Positions 11,801 through 23,007 of a stretch of 64,000 nt of DNA are shown piece by piece. The stretch is taken from the NCBI RefSeq assembly GCF_001411555.2, contig NC_049907.1, positions 2,674,243 to 2,738,242 of the forward strand. Reading direction: 5' to 3'. Each line of letters opens with the position of its first letter. The stretch's first letter is position 1. The translations under genes were made by a program, and so were the position numbers. The notes beneath the pieces are model-generated. The model was not told the DNA's origin, made no database searches, and saw only the letters and a program-made list of their open reading frames with translations. Origin of the DNA: Juglans regia (taxonomy: Eukaryota > Streptophyta > Magnoliopsida > Fagales > Juglandaceae).

Positions 11801-14070
11801 GCTTTCTTTAGGGGTATTCATCACACAACTTTTTTTTACTGCTCTTATTCCAGGACCATACTAAGTATGCCCCTTTTGCCTTCAACACCAGCCTCCCTTC
11901 AGCTCATCCCATCCTACTTTTTTTAAACCTTCATATGCAAAAATTAAAAACATCAAGTTTCCTTCATTTTATTTATGTGGCTTTTGCTTGTCTTGATTTT
12001 GAGGGCTAAAATGCAGAGAGCAATCATTTTATAATTGTAAGAGCCATATAATGCATAATCTCTGTATGAAGTTCAAATAAAAATTCATACAGAGAGATAT
12101 GCTTCAAAATTTCGCCCAGGAGTTGAACCCTAAAATGCAAATATTCATTAATGGAAATGAATAGATACCATGCCCCAATACCTACAACAATTAGCTTCCC
12201 CTTGCATATATATGCTATTCATTTATCTAATACCAACAAAGTGTATATCGCATACTAAATTGAAAGCAGTTTGTTGCAATTTCAGGGTTACTTTTAGTGT
12301 CATGTAGTTGAGATTTGCTAAAAGTAATTTTATTAATTGGAGTGATTTAGATCGAACTCAAGTATTGATTTGGTATTTTATTCATTAATTGAATAAAATA
12401 TTCATTAAGCATTGAATGGATTGTTTAGCCCGTGGTATTAATATGTACGTTGTCTGAGCCGATCTCAAGCTTATAACTAGCTTTCCTACTTTGTGCACTA
12501 GTATACGGGACATCCTATTTCAAATTGCTATTTTTTAAAAAATGAAACTACACTTACTTAATTTTTGCATGTACAATACCACATGAAATACTATTGAACT
12601 TATAGGAACTCAACCCAATTGTTGCTTCCATCCATTTATCTTTCATGTACAAAACCCAACGGCCTTTATTGGACAGCAAACATGCAATTTGAATGATGCT
12701 CTAGTTATTTATTTAGGATGCTTGGAATAAGGACTTTTAAAGTTTGGCTTAGTGCTAAGTATGGATAGAAGTCAAATAGTTTGATGTCGTGCTTGTTAGT
12801 TGATTTTCCCTAAGTTGACAGGATGTAAGCAACGTGCTTTCTAGTTGAAATTATATAGTTGGAAGATGCAGTTAAGCTTGTGATTAAAATCATTACTCTT
12901 ATATTTGTTTGCTTTTATTTGTATATTTTTCTTTTGTTTATTGATTTCGTTTGTGTTAGGCTCTTCTATATATTAAGATTTAATCTGACACTTTATGTTA
13001 CATTTTTGGGGTAAAATTGTAGGACGGATGTGCTGTCATTTTGATTGAAAAGCACTTGGTTGAGCCCGACGGCCTTATTGGTGAGCCATTTCACCTAGGG
13101 GTGAGCTGAAACAATTTGTATTGGGGATTGAAGGTAACGAATACCCATACACGTCCGTAGTTCCTTCTTCCTTTCATTTCATGAATTCTCAAAACATAGA
13201 TGGATGTTTTGTTGTTAGTGTTATTATATATGCTAGACATAGCTTTGATTGGTTAATATACATGGTTTATTATTAGATAATCCATCTAATAATAATTGTA
13301 TTCTACTTAACAAATTCCACATGCTGTTTGTTCTTTGTTTTGGGTGATGTTGTTTGCCGGTAAATGTATTTTTCCTTGTGTGGCTAATTAATTAATTTGA
13401 ATTTGAGTTAGAGTCGGCAGTGCTATGATTTAGCATATCCTTTACTTAATAACACAGTTCGTAGATATAAAATAACAACAAAGTACTCAAGGATCCTTAA
13501 GCAAGACCATGCAAAAGATGTCAACTAAGAGTAATTCTGCATGCAAACCCAAAAACAATTATTACTATAATTGAATATAATCATTTATGCAAACTTTAAT
13601 GCATCTATGTTTCAATCCTGTGATTAAACAATTATTTTCTTAGATTATGTATATCGGACAAGTATTATAAGGAATTGCCTAAAACAGTATGGAGTATATA
13701 AGGTAGATAAGTAGTTTCTTCCGACCAAACAAGAAAAAGTGGTCAGTGTTATGGCCTCACAAACGAACTCAAATTCCCAACTGAGATGATATCAAGAAAA
13801 CCTGATATCTTCTTGAATCTTCTATCTTTTCTTATCTTCCATATATAATCTTCAACTATAATGTCGGACCAATTATAGTTGTTTGCTTACTTTTGTTAGG
13901 AAAATTGCTTTAACAATATTACATCATCTATCTACGATTGGTCCGACATTTTCCATAGATGAAAACATGTTTCCGAACTCACCCACCTCAAAGAATGAAA
14001 TGGAAATTTTAGACAACATAATAAAGCTATGCTTCTGATTCAAGAAGTGTAATTTTTTTTTAATAATACA
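8821..14070. other. Long AT-rich CACTA interior without recognised gene
   Basis: I see no convincing coding exon in this stretch of about 5.2 kb. It holds many (TA)n tracts (for example about 8836-8886, 10612-10640, 10776-10870), a short inverted repeat ATGTCGGACCAAT at 13861-13873 with its complement at 13937-13949, and A/T-rich intron-like sequence. Some GC-richer islands (about 9040-9170 and 13020-13110) could be further captured exons, but I cannot identify them. The open frame at 10612-11028 is mostly Tyr/Ile from TA repeats. Confidence 0.5.
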
Positions 14071-14074
14071 AGTA

Positions 14075-14121
14075 AATAGGCATTGCCCAAGTACATATGA
14101 GGTACTTGGGCAATGCCTATT
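14075..14121. repeat. Perfect 20-bp hairpin with a 7-base loop
   Basis: AATAGGCATTGCCCAAGTAC (14075-14094) is followed after ATATGAG by its exact reverse complement (14102-14121). It lies about 500 bp upstream of the TNP2-like start. Whether it acts as a regulatory structure or is a repair scar is not decidable from sequence. Confidence 0.9.
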
Positions 14122-14632
14122 GTTTAGTTCAGATGTTGTTACATGATTCCAGTGGTGTATGCAAACACCATAGCTTAGACCACCTTCCTATATCCCAAGA
14201 AAGCAACTTATTTGTAAGTTGTAGGCACGAGTAAGCAACACAGTTCATTGCCTTGAAAAAATGAACTGTTACACACATATGCTCTTTAAATAAACTATAT
14301 TACACTAACCTTTGGTATGCAATAAGTGAACAGTGCCACACATACCAGCTCTTTAAATAAGCTGGCAACCTCTATAACATCCTTCACAGTCTTGATTAGA
14401 GTTTCCTGAATTCCACGTAAAGGTTACTCCCATTACCTCCACGCTCTAAAAGCCTAGTGTCTCAACCACCTTCTAATATGTACTTTTTATGAAGTGAACT
14501 AGGTGCCTCAAATTCTCTTCTTCAAACAACTTCTTATTCATTCTTCCAAACGTGAATGCGCACTCGTGGTGAGTTTTTCATCGAACTGAGTTGTTTACGG
14601 TCCATGCTTAACTAACTTTCTTCCTCTCCCAT
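14122..14632 (+). other. Putative promoter/leader region of the TNP2-like gene
   Basis: The roughly 500 bp before the transposase start has no coding potential. It contains two similar segments with CTCTTTAAATAA (about 14280 and 14350) and CT-rich sequence just before the ATG. I cannot assign a definite TATA box. Confidence 0.35.
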
Positions 14633-16330
14633 ATGGTGCTTCAGATGGACAAAAGTTGGATGAATGATCCCGATAGGCTTGTATCACCTGCATACGCCGA
14701 AGGCGTTAAATATTTCCTCGCACAAGCACGAAACCATGCAAGTGGAAGGGATCGCATCCGGTGTCCATGTCGTTCATGCCTTAACAATCTGTGGCTGCCT
14801 ATATTTGAGGTGGAAACTCATTTGTTTATGAAAGGGATCAACCCAAATTACACGCAGTGGATATTTCATGGGGAGGAGGATACAACATTCTACGTGAGTG
14901 ATGAAGATATTGATGATGATATCAACCAAGAAGACGATTACATAGATGACATGCAGGATATGTTGGATGACATCCGGGCAGGCACCTTCGATGATGCGCC
15001 CCAAGATAGCACTCCTGCAGCAAACAGGCCACGAGACACGGTAGATTCACCATCTTTCGAGCAACTACTAGAGGATGCCCGATGTCCGTTATTTGATGGG
15101 TGACAAAATTTTTCAAACTGTCATTCGTTGTCAAGTTGTTACACATCAAATCAATCGGTGGGTGGTCTATTAAGTCATTTGACATGCTACTTGATTTGTT
15201 GAGGTCTGCCTTTCCTGATGCCCTATTGCCACAATCATACCCAGTACCATCTAACTTCAATATGTTGCTTCGCCTCGATGCACCAAATGCAGGGAACACT
15301 ACGATAAATGTAAGGTGCAACACCCAGATTGCATCCAGCGCACGCACCAAACTGAGTTCCCAACTTGGTTTAAGCAACGTGTAAGTTCTTATCCATTCCT
15401 ATGTAAGATGTGCTGCTATAGCTTTCATTTTATATGATTTGGATCTAATCGAAAATAAACGTTATGAAATTTGCTTTTTTAAATATATAGATCCAGGAAC
15501 ATCAAACCTCGCATACACTTGATGTGTCCGCTGATCTGTACGCGTTAGCTTGCGGGCCTGACCGTTGCGTTGCAACATATGTTGCTTGCATAATAAATGG
15601 AAAAAGGTTTCATACGAAACAGCGTGAACTTCGCCGTCGTACACAAAATTCTGGAGTGGTGGTAACTGGTGATGAGGCCACAAATAATTTGGACTTCTAT
15701 GGAGTTATTAATAATATTGTAGAGTTACGCTACATGGAGTGGCGTCGGGTGTACCTGTTTGAATGCGATTGGTTTGATGTTGGTGATCGAAAACGAGGGG
15801 TGCGGGTGGATGACCATATGATTAGTGTCAATATGAACAGGACTTGGTATAAGGATGAACCATTCGTGTTGGCGAGCCAGGCTGATCAATGTTTCTACAT
15901 AAGAGATTTAAGGGCGAAAGGGAATTGGGGTGTTGTGCAGAACTATGCAAATAGGAATGTATACAACATTCCGCCACTGCCGAGAGTTCTTGAAGTACTT
16001 GATGGGGAATCAAGTACTCCTGATGCCGATCAAGAAGATGAGCCATCATATTATTATGAACCAGTGCAGTGTGATAACACAGATCAAGTGGCAACTCAAC
16101 TGAATAGGCCTGATATACTACCTAGCCATGTAGATGCACGAGAAATCATGGATCCGGTTGGTCAATGCATAGATTCAACAGGCTTTATTAATGATGACAT
16201 GATCACTTCTGAGTCTGGAAATGCGGCCAGTGAGGGGGAATATTCAGATGAAGAGGACCTATCAACAAATGAGGGGGAACATTCAGATGAGGATGGGCAC
16301 ACAACATCTGATGAGTCTGGCGACCTATAA
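14633..16330 (+). pseudogene. CACTA TNP2-like transposase, catalytic core deleted
   Basis: The first exon (14633-15100) encodes a transposase-associated domain: DKSWM, a Y-x-x-G-V-x-x-F block, then CPCRSCLNN and a WIFHGEE motif. It then has an acidic linker ending CPLFDG and a stop at 15101. A one-base loss there explains the stop, because the next frame continues with KLLHIKSIGGWSIKSFDMLL, the normal start of the TNP2 core. The core then ends near 15280. The text resumes at 15321 with HPDCIQRTHQTEFPTWFKQR, the family's C-terminal part. A GT-AG intron (15381-15490) leads in frame into a DUF4216-type domain (VSADLYALACGPDR, NGKRFHT) and an acidic tail to the stop at 16328-16330. Several hundred codons with the DDE-type residues are missing, so it cannot be catalytic. 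Start could be 14633 or 14645. Confidence 0.9.
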
Positions 16331-16705
16331 ATATAACCCAGGAACTTCGTTCATTTAAGGTTGAGATATTAGAATTCTTGTTCGAAATTTCCATGTGTAT
16401 ATAGACATCTGATAATATGAGATTGACTTTGAAATTGGTATGTGTATATAGACAGTTCAATATGAGTTTGGGTGAAATATATGTTTTGATTTATTTTCTT
16501 TCTACCATGAAGAAAATCATTTTACCTGGCTCGAACTACTTATTATGCAAACTCATATTTTCTTATTATGCAAGTAGCAAACAATCTTGAGAGTAGTATT
16601 CAAGTTTTACAACATCTATACCTAAATTAAATAGTATCTAACATGTGATTTAATTTGCTTCAGGTTACGTTCAATATTGGGAGGCTGTGTCAACTAGGAT
16701 GCACT

Positions 16706-18884
16706 ATGCCGTATCAAGGTATATATACGGCCGACTCTCAGTTATTCGTTTGTCTATTTAAAGTCTCATAGTGTAAGGGTTAGTCTACCTAAAAGTAACT
16801 GAAAATGGTAGATAAATTTGCTTGTTTACGAACTTGTCTGTGCATATTGCGATTATTTTGTATCAATTAGGGCATCAATTTTATCCCACTATGTTATTAA
16901 CTTGTACTCGTGCAGGTAATCAGCCGGGACCCAGTTCAAGAGGTGGAGGCAGACTTCGAGGCCTTCGAGGTGGAAGGCGTTATATCCCATACTCAGGTCG
17001 TCACTGCCGACCACGCGGTGCGAAATTATCTTCATATCATAGCACGGAGGAGTGTAATCAATCCTCCTCGGATGACTCAACACAGCCCCCAAGTCCCCCA
17101 CCATGCGTTGTGGCAACTCACGCGCCACAACCTATTCAAGAACCCCAACCAAATACTGCTGGGGAACAATCACCTACTGGAGAACAAACTGGTGCATGTT
17201 TTTCCAATACGCTAATTTTGAAAGCATTAGCATGTTTGAATGTGTTATTAAGTGTGAATATTCCACATTACACTTTAAAATACTAATATATTGTACCTTA
17301 AAATACAGCTGCAGATGCCCCAGTGGAGACCGAAGGAATGCAAGAACAGAGGAGACGAACTCGTGGGCCATCTAGATGCATTTTCTTTGACAAGCTAAGG
17401 AAGAACGGGAAAGTGATGCTGAAGATAAACGATGGTGAGACAGCCCCATGTTGTGAACACGCTTCTATGTTCACAACACGAGTATCGTGGATTGTGAAAC
17501 AATACTGTGACATGAGTTACAAGCGTTGGTCGGATGTGCAACCAGCGATTAAAGAGGAGCTCATTGACCGTGTTCGGGTAAGTAAAAAATTTAATTGTCC
17601 TTGTTTGGGGTGTTGTTTATGTAGTATAATCATCGCCTAAATAACGAGATGACACATTGATTGTTTGCATGCTGCCTTATGTAGAGTGACTTTGTGTTGG
17701 ACTGGGATCGCGAAAACCACCGATTGACGGTGACAAAGGCCTTACGTAAGCGCTTCAACTCCTTCCACCATGACTTGCACAAGATTTATGAATCCTATGG
17801 AAGCCACGCAGAAGCGTTGGCTAATGGAACTAGTCTGGTGGACCCCATTGTATGGGCGAAGTTGTGTGAAAGGTGGGGCAGCGATGCCTTCAAGGTACAG
17901 ATAGTCTTTCTCACATACAACCATATAATATGTATATATTTAATATGTCTAAATATTGTGGTGGAAAATCTGTTTGTCTATTATAAGTAATTGTTCCCTA
18001 TTGTGTATGACAGAAAATTTCAGCTCAAAATCGGGAGAACCGAAACAAGCAGGCCATTAATCACACATCAGGACGAAAATCATTCGTCCGATTACTTGAG
18101 CAAAAGGTATGTCTAAGGGAAAACAATCTTTTAATTTTAAATAGAATAGTAAAAATGCACTTTACTTGGAGATTTTAGTGACAATATTACTTTACTATCA
18201 CTAAAGGTGGTTACTCATAGCTTTGTTGTTCAAATGTCACATGGTTCATACAAATGACAGCGCAATGAGAATGGGAATTTGGTCGACTTCTACAAAGAGA
18301 CGCGTTGGTCGAAGAAAAAGAATGCATTTGTCACCGATGCTACAGAAAGTACTTATGTGAGTAGTGCAGAAACAGCCGTTGGGATCTATGTTTCTTTCTA
18401 TACTGTCGTGCATGCCTTAATATAGCACTAGCTGATTATTTGTTAATAATCGCTCATTTCATTCAATGTGCAGAAGGAGATGCAGGGTAGGTTGGATGGC
18501 CTAGGACCAGAGCAACGTAGTGATGAGGCAGCAGCGACTGTCTTTAGGGAGGTTCTTGGCCATCGACCTGGATATGCACGGGGACTTGGGGAAATGGTCA
18601 TCCCCGAGTCAAGTAGACAACGTGACAAAGTTGAAATGCAACAATACATGTCTGAGGCTGAAAAGCACAAGAAAGATGCTGAACAATATAAGAAGGATGC
18701 TGAGCAATATAAGAAGGATGCTGAAGCTTACAAGAGTCAGCTAGATGCAATGATGACAGAGATGCGGGAGCTGAGGGAGCATCAGATAGAAAATGACAAA
18801 GTGATGCAGTCTTTCTTTAGGGCTTTCCCGTCGTTCACTGAGTCAGTTCGACAGACTCAGTGTAACGATTCCCCCCGCCCATAA
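16706..18884 (+). CDS. Transposase_24 / TNP1-like CACTA protein, seven exons
   Basis: I infer exons at 16706-16718, 16916-17191, 17309-17577, 17685-17894, 18014-18106, 18261-18356 and 18474-18884, all with GT-AG introns. They sum to 1368 bases (455 residues plus stop) with no internal stop. The N-terminus is Gly/Arg-rich (RGGGRLRGLRGGRR) then Ser/Pro/Gln-rich. The middle matches the plant Ptta/En/Spm Transposase_24 family (DKLRKNGK, SDFVLDW, NRENRNKQ, YKETRWSKKK) and includes the GHRPGYARGLG motif at residues 348-358. Residues 385-405 are three KKDAEQY-type heptads forming a coiled coil, suggesting self-association. By analogy with TNPA/TNP1 it probably binds the subterminal repeats. The short first exon is the least certain part. 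An intact frame beside a broken TNP2 is notable. Confidence 0.82.
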
Positions 18885-19060
18885 GGGGCTTCTCATAAAA
18901 GGGCACATTTTTTGGGTGGTTTTTTGTGATACCGGGGAGGCATGAGGTTTTTGTACTTACTCTATAAAAGGGCACAAAGGGGCTTCTCAAGGGTGTCGAT
19001 GTGTTGTGCCTTTGGGTGGTTTTTGTACTTACTCTATACGACACTGGGCTATATATATAT
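18885..19060 (+). repeat. Imperfect tandem duplication after the TNP1-like gene
   Basis: Two copies of a segment bounded by ATAAAAGGGCACA and GTACTTACTCTATA, each including GGGTGGTTTTT, occur in tandem just after the stop codon. They lie in what would be the 3' untranslated region. Confidence 0.7.
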
Positions 19061-19308
19061 AAATATATATATAGTATTATATATATTTATATAAATCTTG
19101 GATCTATGTCTACACCGGGGATCTCTTGGATCTCTCATGGCCCCAATGAGGTTAGTATCATTTGGAGTTATCCACCATAAAATGTACTTGTACAAGTGAA
19201 GTGTTAAATATATTTCTAGCAACTTTGTTTTCCAAACCCGATGAATAATTCATTGATAGTTTCTAATATAATTCCTTTTATTTTTTTTGATATATTTGAA
19301 TCACAGAA

Positions 19309-19423
19309 GGCTGACATTCTGAGGAGCTTCCTTGAGATGAAGGAGAAGGAATTACTTGTGTTGGAAGAGAAGCTTAAGCTAGAGAGAGAGAGTAAGTTCC
19401 GACACCTTTTCCCTGCTCTGTAA
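19309..19423 (+). pseudogene. Unidentified exon-like coiled-coil fragment in the CACTA element
   Basis: After an AG acceptor (ATCACAG) the sequence reads KADILRSFLEMKEKELLVLE and continues with EKLKLERES. It is a charged, helical, coiled-coil-like stretch with a better base composition than its surroundings, and it ends at a GA-rich tract. It could be a further captured host exon or a 3' exon of the element's own genes. I do not recognise the parent. Confidence 0.4.
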
Positions 19424-19899
19424 AAGTTTACTTACAACTTGTGTTTTATTTTTTTCCCGTGTAAAATGAAATTGATCCTCTACACTTATAATGTAGTTTA
19501 ACTAGCTTTGTCGCTTTGGAAATTCTAGTAAATATGACTACTTTTGCACTGATCTCTCTCTCTCTCTCTCTCATTGAGCTGACCATTTGTGTAATAACAT
19601 AATGGAATCTGTATAGCTTAAAAGGCTTTGAGGGTTGGACCACATTGTGGTGTATTGATGCTATGGTTTGGGTGTATAGAGAATTATTGGATTAGAATAT
19701 GCATTGATTGGAAACGCAATCATGGTAATCTATAATTTTATGTACAATTTGTTATGGTTTGCTAAGTAGGAGTGTTACTGCGAAAGCGTAATTTGTAAGG
19801 CGTTGCAATTTCCCTTTAATATTTCTCACATTAATGCATATTCTACTATTTTTCATTTTCAAGAGGAAGGGGGTGCCATTGGGCCTCTTCCTTGACAAA

Positions 19900-20045
19900 T
19901 TATCATATTTGAGCAGCCTCTTGCAGCTGCTCAAATATCTCTTCCGCTTTCGCAGAAAGTCCTTCCCTAGCAAAAATGCATTTACCAAAGCAGTATATGT
20001 GCAGATATTAGGTTTAATTATCAGATTGACTGAATGCATGGTCAA
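19900..20045 (-). pseudogene. Captured PPR protein gene fragment
   Basis: On the minus strand the translation starts KPNICTYTALVNAF and, after a one-base shift, continues ARE-GLSAKAEEIFEQLQEA. This is the 35-residue pentatricopeptide repeat pattern (TYTALVNAF.REG...KAEEIFEQLQEAG). PPR proteins bind organellar RNA. Only about one repeat is present, with a frameshift and an early stop, so it is a non-functional captured fragment. An overlapping 12-bp inverted repeat (19905-19916 and 19927-19938) lies in it and is partly a consequence of the GAGCAGCTGC-type coding sequence. Confidence 0.78.
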
Positions 20046-20051
20046 TATCAG

Positions 20052-20089
<38 letters not shown>

Positions 20090-20905
20090 CTAGCAGGTAT
20101 GATCTATAATATCATATAAAGATATACAGAATGATATATATTATTAATCATTTTGCATCTAATCATAGTAGAAGCACTAGTGCCCCGTATTTCCTTCCAT
20201 GGAAAAATTTTGCCTTTGGGGACTGGCATGGACCTAACTCATCCTCCCCAGCTCAACTCTCATGTCCGAATTAATCATGCAAGTCTTTGCTTTATTAGTC
20301 GTTTGGAAGTGTAACAAATGTAAAAAAGATTATGTCTTCAGTTCATCCTACATGTTTTGCAACATAGCATCCATATTTCTCTTCTATGTTAAAAATATCA
20401 GAACATCATGCAGAAGCTTCACCTTACTAACATTTCTCATTATTTTAAGGATATGGCTTGTGAACCTCACCCTCGTTGTAGGGATAGATACTCATCCATG
20501 ATGTCTAAGTTTCTCACCCTTTACAATGCCATATTTTATCCCAGCTACCAGAGCCTAATCGTTTTTTCTTTTCCATATATCTGACAAACTCTGTTTATAA
20601 AACCCCAAGAAACCACCAATTTAGAGGCCTATGCACACTTCGCTGCACTTAAGTATATGATACCTAAACTCATCCCGAGCCACCCCATAGGTATCCCTTT
20701 GAAGCCTATAAATCTAGTGCATTAGCCATTAAGCTAAGCAGAAATCTGTCTTTCAGAGTATATTTGATTGCCCCTTGAATCTCTTCACTACTTTTGACAA
20801 GAATATTTGGAATCCTCAAAATTTTCAATTTTTTATTTTTGAGTGGCATTGATGGACCATTTGTTTAGAATTCATTGACATACTCTATTTTACATGTGAT
20901 TGCAG
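20046..20905. other. CACTA interior with no recognised gene
   Basis: A (TA)n tract of about 34 bp starts near 20056. The rest is AT-rich, intron-like DNA. The frame at 20262-20501 shows no family motif. Confidence 0.4.
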
Positions 20906-21116
20906 CCTCTTTTTTAAGCAAGAAATGGAGCTATCTTTGATAGGCCTTCAGAATGCTGGAAAGACATCACTTGTAAATGTTGTTGCAGTAAGTAGATCAC
21001 CATGTTGAGCTTCTACTGTTATTATTTTCTTTTTGTCCCTGTGGGTTGGTGCGCAGAAAGTAGTGTTTGTTTCTACTTTCTAGACTGGTGGATATAGTGA
21101 AGATATGATCCCTACG
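20906..21116 (+). pseudogene. Captured ARL8 small GTPase gene fragment (two exons)
   Basis: Exon 20906-20987 reads [20 protein letters not shown] followed by SLVNVVA, the N-terminal region and P-loop (GLQNAGKTS) of the ADP-ribosylation-factor-like GTPase ARL8, which acts on endolysosomal/vacuolar membranes. After a GT-AG intron (20988-21083) the second exon, 21084-21116, reads TGGYSEDMIPT, exactly the next residues of plant ARL8, and is followed by GTGAGT. The junction is in frame. The start exon and everything after switch 1 are absent. The preserved intron shows DNA-level capture. Confidence 0.9.
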
Positions 21117-21406
21117 GTGAGTAATATTTTAGAAAGGGTTGTGCCTGATTTTAGTTTTACAAGTGAAGTATATACTTTTGATTTAATCTTGGTTAATGAT
21201 GATAACACTACTAATTAATTATGAAATGCAACATGCATTGGGACTCTCATCGCTGAAGAGCTGAGGGGGTGGGATTCGTTCCATCACATAGACTGGCTCG
21301 TAATAGTACATCATTCTCTTCATACCCTCCTCATGATCAACGACGTATATATATAGTACCTCTCATTTTGAGTATCTTCCTCTTAAGTTGTTCAGCACAG
21401 GCCTCA

Positions 21407-21440
21407 CAGTGGAACTCATTAATAACAATGAGTTCCACTG
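21407..21440. repeat. Perfect 14-bp hairpin
   Basis: CAGTGGAACTCATT (21407-21420), a six-base loop, then the exact complement (21427-21440). It sits between the ARL8 and HIPP fragments and might mark a junction between captured pieces. Confidence 0.85.
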
Positions 21441-21566
21441 TTATTAATCCAGAAACCTAGAGCACAAAACCACATACATGATGCGAGTTAAGAATATTGG
21501 CAAAAAAGTGAACTTCCATTGTTTATTTTTTTACTTTTTTCTTCAGTTCTAAGTAAAGATACTGCA

Positions 21567-22030
21567 TTAGGCCCCAGAAGCTCCAACTTCTGGGATGGGT
21601 TCACCCTCAGATGCTGGCAATGGGGATAGGACTTTGGTTCTTCTTTTTGGGAGTTTCATGATTTTCATGCACACAGCTTGAGGCTCCACTATTCCCTTTA
21701 TGGTCACTTTTTTCTTTTTAGCCATGTCTACCTCAACCCCCTCCACTCCTGATACCATCCATAAACAGGATTAAATATACAAATAAAATTAGGGGGGGGG
21801 GGAGAAAGAGAGAGAGAGAGAGAGAGAGAGGAACCTCTAATTCCCATTATAAAGTCTCAATCTTCTTGGCACATCCAACACAATGCAAGTCCACGTACAA
21901 GACAAAAAAATTAGATGGTGGTTTTGCCTCTTCCTTCTCCTATGGCTTCTCTTGATCCTTCTTCTCCTCTGTTTTCTGATCTTCTTCTCCTATGGCTGAG
22001 CCTCTGCCTTAGCTTGTTCCTACCATATAC
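21567..22030 (-). pseudogene. Captured heavy-metal-associated (HIPP-type) gene fragment
   Basis: The minus-strand upstream exon (about 22030 to 21835) has a Lys/Glu-rich leader with frame damage and then FFVLYVDLHCVGCAKKIE, an HMA domain with the C-x-x-C metal-binding motif. After an intron with a cryptic G-run/GA tract, exon 21748-21567 reads GVEGVEVDMAKKKKVTIKGI, continuing VEPQAVCMKIMK, KVLSPLPASEGEPIPEV and then a stop. This is the conserved first HMA domain and linker of heavy-metal-associated isoprenylated plant proteins. The second HMA domain and the C-terminal isoprenylation box are missing. Confidence 0.87.
21792..21830. repeat. G-run of eleven and adjoining (GA)n tract
   Basis: Eleven G residues at 21792-21802 are followed by a GA-rich tract, both within the intron of the captured HIPP fragment. 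Confidence 0.85.
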
Positions 22031-22766
22031 AAATAAAAAACAATCAACCAATATTAGAACAAATTAAATGCAGCCCGAAAATAGTCAAAACGCATGGGAA
22101 TGAATTAGAAACACTTGAAAAATACAAAAATATCACCTGTTTAGCTTCTTCCCCCATATCTCTCAATCAAGAATGAGATATCAAACTCAAGTTGTTTAAA
22201 ATATAGGGAAGAATTTGAAGGACGAGAAAGCTGGAAAGGAGAAGGAGGGAGAGGATCAGGGTAACAATGAAATGAGAGTGATTATATCTAATTATATATA
22301 GATATATAGATATATAGATATATAGATATATAGATATATAGATATATAGATATATAGATATGTATGCAGATCAAGGCGAAAGCATATATATATATATATA
22401 TATATAAGACTTTATATATCTATATATATATAGATATATAGGTTTTTTTGTTCCTGGTTTCTTTCCCTGTCCAAAACTGGATGTGTTGCTTAGATATTGT
22501 AAATCTAACCCACTTATAAAAAAAATACTCCAATCCAGCCACGTATTTTGGTCAAGTCTGGAATCCTGATCCTCCACATGTTTTGAGGTGTCAAACATAA
22601 GTCTGAAGTGGATAGTGGATACTCCACTCATTTTGTCGAACATATTGATAAAAGCTATCTTCGACCTGCTTCTCGAGCAGCGATTATCCAACATCATACT
22701 ACTTATTTTGAAAAATTGATAGGCGTAATGCTCATGATTTTTTATATATTCTTACCATTTGTACAG
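22031..22766. other. CACTA interior with 8-bp tandem repeat
   Basis: Mostly AT-rich. At 22301-22361 GATATATA is repeated about seven to eight times. At about 22600-22720 an exon-like stretch (HFVEHIDKSYLRPASRAAII) is open, but I cannot identify it. It could be another captured piece. Confidence 0.45.
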
Positions 22767-23007
22767 ATGGACAATAGAGGAACTGCTCGACGTGGGCTTA
22801 ATGAAGGCTCTTTAAAATACAAGGCTGGCCAGATTTATGCTGATGATGAGCTGACTGGAGCCGCACCCCACATTTAAACGAGGGCTTGCTAAAGTTGGCC
22901 ATATTGGGTTGTATGGGTGGAGTTATGGTGGATATCTTTGAGCTATGACCTTGGCCAGGTTTCCTAATGTCTTCTGTTGTGCTGTGTCTGGTGCCCATGT
23001 AACGGGC
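22767..23007 (+). pseudogene. Captured dipeptidyl peptidase IV (S9) gene fragment
   Basis: After an acceptor (TTTGTACAG) the frame reads MDNRGTARRGLNEGSLKYKA and then GQIYADDELTGA. After a frameshift it continues GLAKVGHIGLYGWSYGGYL, then a stop, and AMTLARFPNVF. This is the catalytic domain of plant dipeptidyl peptidase IV-like serine peptidases. GWSYGGY is the nucleophile elbow carrying the catalytic Ser. Small deletions and stops make it non-coding. Aspartate and histidine of the triad lie downstream in the family and are absent. Confidence 0.9.

Noticed and set aside
13861..13949. 13-bp inverted repeat as a possible MITE terminus or microRNA precursor
   Set aside because: Arms are short, the intervening sequence does not pair, and no target duplication is visible.
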